Of a DNA stretch of 64,000 nucleotides, positions 24,788-32,981 are shown piece by piece. Position numbers and translations under genes: made by a program. The stretch spans positions 1,270,001 through 1,334,000 of the forward strand of contig NZ_CCSE01000001.1 of the NCBI RefSeq assembly GCF_000756715.1, written 5' to 3'. A model generated the notes under the pieces. The model was not told the origin of the DNA, searched no databases, and worked only from the letters and a program-made list of their open reading frames with translations. This stretch comes from Jeotgalicoccus saudimassiliensis. GTDB lineage: Bacteria; Bacillota; Bacilli; Staphylococcales; Salinicoccaceae. Every line of letters starts with the position of its first letter. Position 1 is the stretch's first letter.

Positions 24788-26437
24788 TTACTGCTCTTTT
24801 CTCATAATTTCGAGTATCTTCAATCCGACTTGTACTGACAGCATTTCGTTCGCATCTTCGTAATCCATCTGGGTAATTTCCCTGATCTTATCGAGGCGGT
24901 ATGAGACGGTCTTGTAATGGACGAATAACCTGTCCGCCGAGCGCGATACATTTTGCTGGCACTGCAGGTACATTTCCAGCGTCTCAATCAACTGTTCCCT
25001 GTTTGTCTTATTATAATCCAGCAATCTCTGAAGGCTTTGCGGGATAAATTCCTTAAGCTTGTTGTTGTCGTGCTTAAACTGATAAAGCAGTCTGTAGATG
25101 CCGAGTTCCTCGAAGCTTAAAACCGGGTTGTGCTCGTAGGACATTTCATTAACATCGAGCACTTCCTGCGCTTCTTTGTGGCTTTTCGGCAGGTCGTGCA
25201 CCGTATCCGCAATGGACCCGATACCTGTGTATACTTTAGCATCACTCACAGCGCCTTCGAATTTGTTAATAACGTATCCGAGCGACCGTTTAATGGTATT
25301 CATTTCCTTCTTTTTGTTACTCTGTCCCGAGTGCACCGGCCATATCACGATAACCTGATTAAAACGTTCACGTATAATCGCATTTTTTAAGTAATAATCG
25401 ATGTTGTTGATTAAAATGTTGTAATAACGTTCCCGTGTATCACTGCTTACTTTTTTGTCTTTAAATTTGAGTGTAAATACGACGACGGCCGAGCGGCTGT
25501 TCAGGTCGAACTTAATGTTTTCCGCACGTTCAGCGATGTCGTCTTCATGTTTAATTTTACCCGACAGCAGATCATCGATAATCTCGTTTTTGTATTTTTT
25601 CTCCACTTCTGAAATCGCAATTTTCTTCGCAAGGTTTAACGACAGCGCTGTCGCTGCGTTTTCTATAGCGATAAAATCAAAGTCGCTGAAGCCGGAATGA
25701 ACGGCACTGATGACGAGCATTACTTTCGTCTGATTGACTGTCGTAATCGGAATCATAATCTGCTCGCATTCACGGTCCTGAAGTTTCGGGTAAATTACGA
25801 AACGGCGGTAAATCGGGAATATCGTGTGCTTAATATTCTCCTCAATCTGGAACTTGTCGGATTCGTAAAACAGCTCCACTTCGTTATCTGTCGTCGCGAT
25901 GACTTTGAACAGCTCGTTATAAATCGTGACCGGGTTGCCGATCAGCGATTCGAGCGTTTCGATAATCACTTCATCCGTAACGTTTTGAATCGACAGTGCT
26001 GTAAAACGGTGGTGAATTTCCCTGAAGTATTCCAGTTTCTCAACGTCCTGGTTAAAGATTTTGCGCGTTACTTTGTAAATAATGTCGATAAATGGTACAG
26101 CTGTCGGCAGCAAAATAATTGGGATATTGCGTTCCCCGCACACTTCGAGCACGGGTTTTGGGATACTTGTAAACTCCGTCCTCAGTTTTACGATCAGAGC
26201 GCTGATTTTCTTATCGGCAAGCTCGTGCATCCACGTCTTCATCTCTTCATCGTTTAAATCTTTAACGGGGAAGAAACTTGTCAGAATCGTTTCCCCGCCG
26301 TCCAGCCAGAGCGAGATGTCCGGCGAATCAATGACGGTGATACCTTTTATGTTTTTTGCGAGACTCTGTTTCGTCCCGATATACTCTGCATTCCGGAGTT
26401 CATCCAGTGTCAGTAATTCCTTAACTGTATAGTGCAT
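24788..26437 (-). CDS. pucR: PucR-family transcriptional regulator
   Basis: A 549-residue regulator: N-terminal PucR-type sensor domain (about 5-125), central GGDEF-like CdaR domain, and a C-terminal helix-turn-helix (YLQCQQNVSRSADRLFVHYKTV, about 490-515) of the HTH_30 type. Relatives activate purine or other catabolic genes on sensing a metabolite such as allantoin. The ATG at 26437 has GAGG seven bases upstream; an in-frame TTG two codons earlier is less likely. Neighbouring permease and ridA are likely targets. Confidence 0.85.
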   Translation of the reverse strand: MHYTVKELLTLDELRNAEYIGTKQSLAKNIKGITVIDSPDISLWLDGGETILTSFFPVKDLNDEEMKTWMHELADKKISALIVKLRTEFTSIPKPVLEVCGERNIPIILLPTAVPFIDIIYKVTRKIFNQDVEKLEYFREIHHRFTALSIQNVTDEVIIETLESLIGNPVTIYNELFKVIATTDNEVELFYESDKFQIEENIKHTIFPIYRRFVIYPKLQDRECEQIMIPITTVNQTKVMLVISAVHSGFSDFDFIAIENAATALSLNLAKKIAISEVEKKYKNEIIDDLLSGKIKHEDDIAERAENIKFDLNSRSAVVVFTLKFKDKKVSSDTRERYYNILINNIDYYLKNAIIRERFNQVIVIWPVHSGQSNKKKEMNTIKRSLGYVINKFEGAVSDAKVYTGIGSIADTVHDLPKSHKEAQEVLDVNEMSYEHNPVLSFEELGIYRLLYQFKHDNNKLKEFIPQSLQRLLDYNKTNREQLIETLEMYLQCQQNVSRSADRLFVHYKTVSYRLDKIREITQMDYEDANEMLSVQVGLKILEIMRKEQ

Positions 26438-26669
26438 TGGCAAACCTCATTTTTAAATCAATTTGTCCTAAGTCGATAAAGACTTTAATATCTTACACCA
26501 TATACTATAACAGGTGTTACCCCCTTTACACCTTATATTTTGCTCACGGAAAAACGACTTATTATTATCGATGTTGGATAGGACTTTTTACACTAATAGA
26601 TTTCAGTTCGGACTGTCCAATCTGATTAAAGATGCTATGATTAAATTATTAATACTAGGAGGGTGTTTT

Positions 26670-27050
26670 ATGAGCAGAAAAGCATTCAACACAAAAACAG
26701 TCAGCAGTTCGGGACCGTACTCGCACGTTACAGATGCAGGCGACTACCTGTATTTCTCGGGTCAGACGGCGAAAAACAGACTGGATGTTACTGAAGATTT
26801 AACAGGAGACATAGCAAAGCAGACGGAAGTGGCTTTCAATAATCTGTTTGATGTAATGGCAGATATGGGTGTTACTGAAGAACAGGTCGTTAAAGTAAAT
26901 GTCTACTTAACGACGATGAAAAACTTCGAGGCGATGAACGAAGTGTACAAGGAAAAATTCAGCGCACCGTATCCGTCACGCACATGTGTCGCAGTACTCG
27001 AACTGCCTCTCGGTGCAGACGTTGAAATTGAAATGATCGTTAAAAAATAA
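26670..27050 (+). CDS. ridA: RidA-family enamine/imine deaminase
   Basis: A 126-residue trimeric protein that hydrolyses reactive enamines and imines produced by PLP enzymes. Family features include the Tyr in SSGPYSHV, LYFSGQTA, and the C-terminal YPSRTCVAVLELPLGADVEIEMI with the conserved active-site Arg and Glu. AGGAGGG lies seven bases before ATG; the frame is open further upstream but lacks such a site. It is divergent from pucR across 232 bp and followed by array 3. Confidence 0.9.
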   Translation: MSRKAFNTKTVSSSGPYSHVTDAGDYLYFSGQTAKNRLDVTEDLTGDIAKQTEVAFNNLFDVMADMGVTEEQVVKVNVYLTTMKNFEAMNEVYKEKFSAPYPSRTCVAVLELPLGADVEIEMIVKK

Positions 27051-27072
27051 TGGTTAAATAAACGGGGTGTGT

Positions 27073-27441
27073 CGGTTCACAACGGGCATCCGCCGTTGTC
27101 ATCCGGGGCGTGTTGATTCACAACGGGCATCCGCCGTTGTCATCCGGGGCGTGTCGGTTCACAACGGGCATCCGCCGTTGTCATCCGGGGCGTGTCGGTT
27201 CACAACGGGCATCCGCCGTTGTCATCCGGGGCGTGTCGGTTCACAACGGGCATCTGCCGTTGTCATCCGGGGCGTGTCGGTTCACAACGGGCATCCGCCG
27301 TTGTCATCCAGGTTGTGTCGGTTTACAACGGGCATCCGCCGTTGTCATCAGGGGTGTGTCGGTTCACAACGGGCATCCGCCGTTGTCATCCAGGTTGTGT
27401 CGGTTTACAACGGGCATCTGCCGTTGTCATCAGGGATGAGG
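27073..27441. repeat. 41-bp tandem hairpin array 3 (nine units)
   Basis: Nine contiguous 41-bp units (369 bp) of CGGTT(C/T)ACAACGGG-CATCCG-CCGTTGTCATC type, with stem ACAACGG/CCGTTGT. Hairpin and flanks match array 2, while the linker (CCGGGGCGTGT) differs. All plus-strand frames are open through the array, giving spurious ORFs. It begins 22 bp after the ridA stop. Confidence 0.97.
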
Positions 27442-27490
27442 ACCGAACCATCAAGCCACACAAATTTCAAAAACCACCCCATACAAAAAA

Positions 27491-27525
27491 GAATGACCTG
27501 ATAACGGTCATTCCTCATTTTTAAA
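27491..27525. terminator. Terminator hairpin downstream of array 3
   Basis: GAATGACC/GGTCATTC stem with a seven-base loop. On the minus strand it is followed directly by six uridines; on the plus strand by CTCATTTTT. It may end ridA transcripts and also minus-strand transcription. Confidence 0.7.
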
Positions 27526-27529
27526 AATA

Positions 27530-27616
27530 AAAAAACCGGTTCAGGAGCATGATTGCTCCTGAACCGGTTTTCGTTTAGAGTCAGGACTTATGTCTCAGCC
27601 CCTTTTTTGTGCAGTC
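27530..27616 (-). ncRNA. Candidate small RNA
   Basis: Minus-strand promoter TTAACA (27644-27649), 16 bp, TATAAT (27622-27627) would start a transcript near 27615 that ends at the strong terminator 27531-27572, about 85 nt in all. The 5' end GGACT (27613-27617) can pair with AGTCC (27584-27588). A TCCTGA segment on the plus strand (27557-27562) can pair with either TCAGGA at 27541-27546 or at 27581-27586, allowing two alternative folds. Purely a prediction from sequence. Confidence 0.35.
27531..27572 (-). terminator. Strong terminator facing the minus strand
   Basis: An 18-bp stem (AAAACCGGTTCAGGAGCA and its complement, loop TGAT) is followed on the minus strand by TTTTTTTATTTTT, while the plus strand has only TTTTCG. 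Yet no protein gene is read leftward into it. It may end the candidate small RNA at 27530-27616. Confidence 0.8.
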
Positions 27617-27669
27617 CGGAAATTATAACGGGGAATCACCGTATGTTAAAATGCAGTTAAGGAGGCGTC

Positions 27670-28050
27670 ATGATGAAAGTACTGATATTTGACGGAGACT
27701 GCAGTTTCTGTAATTTCTTTGTACGCTTTACAGTACGTATCAATCAGAATCCCGAACTCCGCATTACCGACTTTAATACAGGATGGACGAACGAAAATTA
27801 TACGCCGAACAGCGATACAGACAGCGTTATTTATATTAACGGCAGGAACACTTATATCTACTCTGATGCCGTACTGCATATGCTTGCGGACGCGAACAGA
27901 TTATTTAAGCCCGTTATATTATTTAAACTGATTCCTAAATTTATACGGGATACAATTTATAAAACGATTGCGAAGTACCGTAAGAATATTCCGGTGAAGA
28001 ATATCTGTGAGCGGCCGAATCAAAAATTTCTCGATATGTATTTAGCATAA
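27670..28050 (+). CDS. DCC-family thiol-disulfide oxidoreductase-like protein (DUF393)
   Basis: A 126-residue soluble protein with the family's N-terminal FDGDCSFC motif (about residues 7-14), in which two cysteines form a redox CxxC within a thioredoxin-like fold. Function is not established in the family. AAGGAGG lies upstream of two adjacent ATGs; the second (27673) is at better distance, the first is annotated here. Confidence 0.82.
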   Translation: MMKVLIFDGDCSFCNFFVRFTVRINQNPELRITDFNTGWTNENYTPNSDTDSVIYINGRNTYIYSDAVLHMLADANRLFKPVILFKLIPKFIRDTIYKTIAKYRKNIPVKNICERPNQKFLDMYLA

Positions 28051-28052
28051 AT

Positions 28053-28138
28053 AATCCGTATGTCAGCTTTCCCGGAGCATCGCGTAAGCCTATAGTCTTA
28101 CACTGATGCTGTTCCCCGGGGAGTCTGACACACGGATT
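28053..28138. repeat. Nested 86-bp hairpin element between convergent genes
   Basis: Outer arms AATCCGTaTGTCAG (28053-28066) and CTGACAcACGGATT (28125-28138) pair with one mismatch. Inside are CCGG/CCGG, AGCATC/GATGCT and GTAAG/CTTAC stems, so nearly the whole element folds as one long interrupted hairpin. There is no strong T-run on either side, so it is not a classical terminator. It could be a structured RNA, a shared 3' stabiliser, or a miniature inverted-repeat element. Confidence 0.7.
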
Positions 28139-28181
28139 TAATTTATATTGCTTAAATTATTTTCTCAGACCATTTTTTCTC

Positions 28182-29105
28182 TTAAAATACAGCCAGTGCG
28201 GTATATATTACAAACGGCAGTGTTACTGCACTGAGCAGTGTGCTCATCATGACAATTTCAGCAGCGTATTCGGGATCGCTGCTGTACTGCTGGGCTATCA
28301 CCGAGCTGTTTACACTTGCAGGCATTGCTGTCGTAATAAGTATCGCCTGTGCAACGACACCATCGACGTTAAATAACAGCAGGAGCGGCAGTGCCAGTGC
28401 CGGTATAATCAGCAGTTTTACAACTGTTGCAATAAATGCTGTAACCCTCAAATGACGGAATCTTATTCCGGCAATCTGCGTTCCGAGAATAAAGAGTACC
28501 ATCCCGATCATCGCTTCCCTGATGTAATCAAGCGAGGAAATGACCGGTGCAGGTAAACCGACATTAAAGTAGTTAAATAACAGACCTAAAAACAGGCCGT
28601 AAAATATCGGCATTTTAAAGTAACCGAGCAGTGCTTTGAATTTCCCCGTGTTTTCGGCGCTCAGTACGAATATGCCGTATGAATAGGCGATGATATTCTG
28701 GAAGACAACCATCATCACCTGAACACTCATCGCAAACGGATCACTCTTAAATACGAGGTCGTTCACCGGCACTCCGTAGTTGCCCGCGTTATAAAACAGG
28801 CTGGAGTTCGTAAACAGCACTGTATGCTGACCTTTCACTCCCGATATTTTTGCAATAATTACCGATGCCGCGTATGAAATCAGCGCAAAGATAAACAGGA
28901 ACACCATTATGTATAACAGGAGAGTAAAATCAATATTTGATTTGTACAGGTTCATAAATATAAAGCCCGGGATAATATAATTGATCATCAGCTTCCCGAG
29001 CGTCGGCCGGTCGAGATTTAATTTCAGCTGTGCTGTATAGCCGATCAAGACAATAATCGCTATCGGCAGCATCACATTCGTTAGTATAAACAGAAACTCA
29101 GTCAT
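28182..29105 (-). CDS. AEC-family transporter (auxin efflux carrier superfamily)
   Basis: A 307-residue protein with ten predicted helices and a topology of two five-helix repeats. N-terminal LPIAIIVLIGY and GKLMINYIIPGFIFMNL are typical of the family, as is NAGNYGVPVNDLVF before the middle loop. Bacterial members export or import carboxylates such as malate; substrate unknown. TAAGGAGAG precedes the ATG. YaiI lies 15 bp downstream in the other sense of reading, that is upstream in the transcript. Confidence 0.82.
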   Translation of the reverse strand: MTEFLFILTNVMLPIAIIVLIGYTAQLKLNLDRPTLGKLMINYIIPGFIFMNLYKSNIDFTLLLYIMVFLFIFALISYAASVIIAKISGVKGQHTVLFTNSSLFYNAGNYGVPVNDLVFKSDPFAMSVQVMMVVFQNIIAYSYGIFVLSAENTGKFKALLGYFKMPIFYGLFLGLLFNYFNVGLPAPVISSLDYIREAMIGMVLFILGTQIAGIRFRHLRVTAFIATVVKLLIIPALALPLLLLFNVDGVVAQAILITTAMPASVNSSVIAQQYSSDPEYAAEIVMMSTLLSAVTLPFVIYTALAVF

Positions 29106-29120
29106 CGATGCATTCTCTCC

Positions 29121-29564
29121 TTATTTCTCTCTGATAGATTGTTTAAATAACGTTAAAAATGAGTTTTTATCATTCTGAGACAGTGCTTTCGGTCCTTTTG
29201 TTCTACCGCCGCCTCTTCTGATAACGCTGCTCATATGACGCGTTTCAAGCAGGTGATCCATATTCGTCCGGTTATACTCAAACCCTGTATGGTGCAGTAC
29301 CGTACAGCCTTTTGGCAGAAGCAGTGATGCAAGTCCGTAATCCTGCGTTACAATAACATCCCCCGCTTCGGCGAGCTCGACAATTTTATAATCTGCGGCG
29401 TCGGGACCGGCATCGACATATACGGTTCTGACATGGGATTCCAGCTCTTTTGAACTGAAGTGGGACAGACTCGAAACGAGTATGACTTCAATATTTTTAT
29501 CCCGCGTTTCCTTCGTTACAATGTCTTTTACCGGACAGGCGTCCGCATCGATAATTACTTTCAT
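29121..29564 (-). CDS. YaiI/YqxD-family protein (DUF188, PIN-like)
   Basis: A 147-residue soluble protein. Conserved features are IDADACPVKDI (residues 4-14), VDAGPDAADYKIVE, DVIVTQDYGLASLLL and the C-terminal RRGGGRTKGPKAL. The fold is related to PIN-type nucleases; activity is unproven in the family. The ATG at 29564 fits the family N-terminus (MKVIIDADACPV); the frame extends 11 codons upstream without support. Confidence 0.85.
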   Translation of the reverse strand: MKVIIDADACPVKDIVTKETRDKNIEVILVSSLSHFSSKELESHVRTVYVDAGPDAADYKIVELAEAGDVIVTQDYGLASLLLPKGCTVLHHTGFEYNRTNMDHLLETRHMSSVIRRGGGRTKGPKALSQNDKNSFLTLFKQSIREK

Positions 29565-29788
29565 AAAACAGCACCGCCTTTTTATATAGAACCTCAATTA
29601 TATCAAACATCTTCAGTAATTCCGTCCCATTTTAACTCCACGCTGTTTTGAGCGTTCATAATTTGATAATTTGTGATAAAAAATGTTTTGAATTTAGCCA
29701 GTTTGTACAATGATTTTTATCGTGTTTTTCTTTAGTATGAATAAGGTAAATAAAACTATATTAAATAAGAAACGGTGTGATATATGAC

Positions 29789-31159
29789 ATGAAGAAATAT
29801 CTTAAAGATGTCGATAACTGGCTTGGCGGCCTGCAATGGTTAATGTATATATTTATAAACACTGTTGTTGTACCGATTACGATGGGGGCAGCGTTCGACC
29901 TGTCACAGGCAGAAATCGTCAGTACAATGCAGTTCTCATTCATTATCGGTGGAGTTGCCTGTCTGTTACAGGTATTTATCGGTCACAGAAGACCAATTAT
30001 GGACGGTCCTTCGGGTCTGTGGTGGGGCGTTCTTTTAGCACTGTCTTCACTGGCGGCAGCACAGGGTATGCCTATTGCTGAAGTCGGCGGAAGTATCGCA
30101 ACAGGATTAGTAATTACAGGTATCCTTACTGTAATTATCGGTTTAACCGGTTTCGGTTATTACCTTGAGAAATTATTTAACCCGAGTGTTATGGGTGTGT
30201 TTATGCTTTTATTCGGTGTTTCACTTTGTATCAGTTTCTTCAAAGGTATGGTCGGCCTGCCGTTTGGCGGCGGAGACGGCCCGACAGAAATTCAGGTCGG
30301 TCCTGCAATTCTGTCATTCGTCATTGTGGCACTTGTCCTGATCTTAACGATCCGCGGTTCGAATAAACTGTCACAGTACGCAATGCTTGTCGGTATTGTA
30401 GTCGGCTGGCCTGCATACTTACTGTTCTTCGGTACAGATGCACAGCTTACAAGCGGCACTACAAGCTCACTTGAAATTTTCTGGTTCCCGCTCGGTTCAC
30501 CGGCATGGAACATCGGTATCATACTTACTGTAGTGATTACAGGTATGCTTAACTTATCCAAGCAGTATGGTGCAATTAAAGGTACAGATCCACTTTATCC
30601 GGATTCACCTTCGACGAGCAAAGATTACAGAAACTCATTTACGATTACTGGTATTATGACAATCATTCCAGGCTTCCTCGGACTGGTTCCATACTCACCA
30701 TTCGTATCATCAATCGGATTTATTCAGCAGACTAAAATTTACGAACGCATGCCGTTTATCTTCGGTTCTGTAATGTTCTTCGTAATGGGTGCCATCCCGC
30801 AAATCGGTTCATTCTTTACACTGATTCCGTTAAGCGTAGGGTGTGCGGTACTGTTCGTGTCATACGTTCAGCTGTTCGGCTCTGCGTGGGACTGGTTCAA
30901 GCTTGTGGAGTTCAACAGCCTGAACATTTACCGTGCAGCAATTCCTCTATTCCTCGGACTTGTACTGATGGCAATTCCAGGTTCAGCATTCGCAAGTCTT
31001 CCGGGATATGTACAGCCATTACTTTCAAGCGGACTGTTAATGGGTACGATTATCTCTATTGCAGTGGAAAACTTTATGAACTGGGATAAAGTCGGAGCGA
31101 CAATCTCAAACAATATCGGTAAGAATATCGAAAAAGAAGAACCGGTTAATAAATTATAA
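29789..31159 (+). CDS. NCS2-family nucleobase permease (YwdJ-like)
   Basis: A 456-residue symporter with about 12-14 helices. Family marks: WLMYIFINTVVVPITMGAA in the first helix, MDGPSGLWWG at the substrate-site half-helix, and GFLGLVPYSPFVSSIGFIQQT near the second half-helix, replacing the more usual Q-N-G motif. The family moves uracil, xanthine or purines; this branch has no assigned substrate. GTG at 29777 is an alternative start. No purine riboswitch is evident upstream. Confidence 0.82.
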   Translation: MKKYLKDVDNWLGGLQWLMYIFINTVVVPITMGAAFDLSQAEIVSTMQFSFIIGGVACLLQVFIGHRRPIMDGPSGLWWGVLLALSSLAAAQGMPIAEVGGSIATGLVITGILTVIIGLTGFGYYLEKLFNPSVMGVFMLLFGVSLCISFFKGMVGLPFGGGDGPTEIQVGPAILSFVIVALVLILTIRGSNKLSQYAMLVGIVVGWPAYLLFFGTDAQLTSGTTSSLEIFWFPLGSPAWNIGIILTVVITGMLNLSKQYGAIKGTDPLYPDSPSTSKDYRNSFTITGIMTIIPGFLGLVPYSPFVSSIGFIQQTKIYERMPFIFGSVMFFVMGAIPQIGSFFTLIPLSVGCAVLFVSYVQLFGSAWDWFKLVEFNSLNIYRAAIPLFLGLVLMAIPGSAFASLPGYVQPLLSSGLLMGTIISIAVENFMNWDKVGATISNNIGKNIEKEEPVNKL

Positions 31160-31168
31160 TTTAATTTT

Positions 31169-31200
31169 AAAGCGCTCTGTCCAAATGGACAGAGCGCTTT
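31169..31200. terminator. Terminator after the NCS2 permease
   Basis: A 14-bp perfect stem AAAGCGCTCTGTCC / GGACAGAGCGCTTT with loop AAAT and following T-run on the plus strand. Confidence 0.9.
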
Positions 31201-31329
31201 TTAGTTGCTATTTTTAATCCTGGTGTACATCAGACTGTCATGCTTAAACTTCCCGTTCTTAATTATAAAGTACAATATGATAAAGTAGAGACAGAGTCAG
31301 ATAAAACGAATAAAGTGAGGGGTTTAATT

Positions 31330-31839
31330 ATGGACGTAAGATATCCTATTGGTAAATTGCAGGTTCCAGAGACCGTTACGCTTAACGACATTCAAACATA
31401 TATCGATGACATCAGCACATACACTGAACGTCTCCGCGATGTGGTTAACTCACTGACTGAGGTTGAGTTAAATAAGACTTACCGCGAAGGCAGCTGGAAT
31501 GTCCGTCTGCTTGTTCATCATATTGCTGATTCACAGCTGAATATGTATCAGCGTTTAAAGCTTGCTTTAACAGACGACAATCCTAAAGTACCCGAGTTCA
31601 TTCAGGATGACTGGGCAGTGCTTCCGGACAGCAAATTGCCTGTGGAGAGTTCGATTAAGATGCTGGAAGGCATTAACGAACATGTGGTTGCGCTCGGCAG
31701 CCGTCTGACTGAAGATCAGCTTACACGTGTGTTTACACATGAAGTGAACGGCGAAATTTCGGTCGGTACGAAAATGGCCAAGCTGGCATGGCATGAAGAA
31801 CACCATCTGGCACATATTAAAATTGCACTTTCAAAATAA
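31330..31839 (+). CDS. DinB/YfiT-family bacillithiol transferase-like protein
   Basis: A 169-residue four-helix protein of the YfiT/BstA type. N-terminal RYPIGKLQVPE is characteristic of the family. Candidate metal ligands are His in LLVHHIADS (about 66-67) and WHEEHHLAHI (about 156-160). Relatives join bacillithiol to electrophiles or hydrolyse small molecules. GAGGGG precedes the ATG at 31330; the frame is open upstream but without family similarity. Confidence 0.83.
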   Translation: MDVRYPIGKLQVPETVTLNDIQTYIDDISTYTERLRDVVNSLTEVELNKTYREGSWNVRLLVHHIADSQLNMYQRLKLALTDDNPKVPEFIQDDWAVLPDSKLPVESSIKMLEGINEHVVALGSRLTEDQLTRVFTHEVNGEISVGTKMAKLAWHEEHHLAHIKIALSK

Positions 31840-31845
31840 ATGACA

Positions 31846-31883
31846 GAAGAGCTCCCTTTGAATGTTATTCAAGGGAGCTCTTC
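31846..31883. terminator. Bidirectional terminator between convergent genes
   Basis: A 17-bp near-perfect stem beginning GAAGAGCTCCC, with a short loop, directly adjoins the lipoprotein stop codon at 31884. T-runs are weak on both sides. Confidence 0.75.
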
Positions 31884-32855
31884 TTATTCGAGTTCGATTA
31901 TATTTAAATCGAGAATATGATCATCATGGAAACTGATGTTAATGTAGTTTGCACCGTTAACTTCGGGCAGATATGCAGGTACTGATGTAATCTCCACTGT
32001 TTCCATAAATTTACGGCCTTTATAGTAACTGATATATGAAGGTGCTGTAATAACGTAATCTTCATTATCGTCATATTCGAGCGCTCCTGTCACATAGTAG
32101 CTTTCATCCTCGATGAATTCTCCATTGTCATCAATCCGTTCGCCCGTGAATACATCTTCACCGGTCAGAAACTCCTGACCGAACATAATCGTGCCTTTCA
32201 TATTGTCCTCAACAGGCTTACCTCGGCCAATCAGTTCATCCGGCGTTGTATTCAGTTCATTACCTGCCGAAGCGTCATCAGATGCTTCATTTATCAACTT
32301 AACTGTATCTTCTTCCGGAGGATGGAAACTCACAATGATACGATCCGCTTCAGGCACTTTTTCTATAATGTGCGGGCCGTTATGTCCATAGTTGTTCGTT
32401 TTAATAAATTCATCACCGTAGAAATACGATATATAAGACGCTGTCGTTACAGTGTAATCCTGTTCACCGTTATATTCTATCGGATTTGTCCGAATCATAT
32501 GGCTTCTTGCATCATCTTCACCACTGTAATTAATCCAGTATCCATCAACCCGTTCAATATCGGCCATCACATTGACCGGTGCTTCAGTCTCTTTTGCAGC
32601 TTCATCTGTTTCTTCTTCTGCCGGTTCATCTGCATTCTCATTACTTTGGTTATTCTCTTCATTGGAAGCTTCGTCTGAAGATGACTCTTCTTTTTCATCC
32701 GCCGCTTCCTCTGACTCCTGTGCTTCAGATTTGTCTGTTTCTTCTTCCTGATCAGCTTCTTCAGTTTCAGGCTCATCCACCGGTACTTCATCTGTAGCGC
32801 TGCAGCCTGCGAGTATCAGCAAAGCTCCTGTGAGCATAAGTATACACAGCCTCAT
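31884..32855 (-). CDS. Acidic lipoprotein with low-complexity linker
   Basis: A 323-residue secreted lipoprotein: signal peptide with lipobox LAGC (Cys about 17), then an 80-residue run rich in Glu, Asp, Ser and Asn, then two related domains of about 100 residues each. Both contain an aligned 'YxVTxxSYISYFxGxxF' type segment (TTASYISYFYGDEF and TAPSYISYYKGRKF), so the protein carries an internal duplication. Function unknown. The ATG at 32855 has AGGAGGAG upstream; further in-frame starts lack this. Confidence 0.75.
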   Translation of the reverse strand: MRLCILMLTGALLILAGCSATDEVPVDEPETEEADQEEETDKSEAQESEEAADEKEESSSDEASNEENNQSNENADEPAEEETDEAAKETEAPVNVMADIERVDGYWINYSGEDDARSHMIRTNPIEYNGEQDYTVTTASYISYFYGDEFIKTNNYGHNGPHIIEKVPEADRIIVSFHPPEEDTVKLINEASDDASAGNELNTTPDELIGRGKPVEDNMKGTIMFGQEFLTGEDVFTGERIDDNGEFIEDESYYVTGALEYDDNEDYVITAPSYISYYKGRKFMETVEITSVPAYLPEVNGANYINISFHDDHILDLNIIELE

Positions 32856-32936
32856 GGCCTCTCCTCCTGTTTGTCCATTGCTCTTAATCATATGTAACAT
32901 TAATAACCTATACCCATATTTCCAAAAAATAATAAA

Positions 32937-32963
32937 CGCTGCCCGATTTTAAATCAGACAGCG
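32937..32963 (-). terminator. Terminator after the second SDR gene
   Basis: Minus-strand stem CGCTGTCTGATTT / AAATCGGGCAGCG followed by TTTATTATTTTTT, 18 bp past the stop codon of the SDR gene. Confidence 0.8.
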
Positions 32964-32981
32964 CTCTTTCTATATATTGAT

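Noticed and set aside
26437-26625. 62-codon ORF in the pucR-ridA spacer
   Set aside because: No ribosome-binding site, and it covers the expected promoters of both divergent genes.
27067-27524. Plus-strand ORFs of about 110-144 codons after ridA
   Set aside because: Same artefact, from array 3; open in all frames and without start signals.
28053-28138. tRNA or tmRNA fragment
   Set aside because: The segment forms one long nested hairpin and has no T-loop motif, anticodon arm or CCA-type end.
29598-29776. Purine riboswitch upstream of the NCS2 permease at 29789
   Set aside because: I could not find the conserved junction and loop sequences of a purine aptamer, nor a terminator in the leader.
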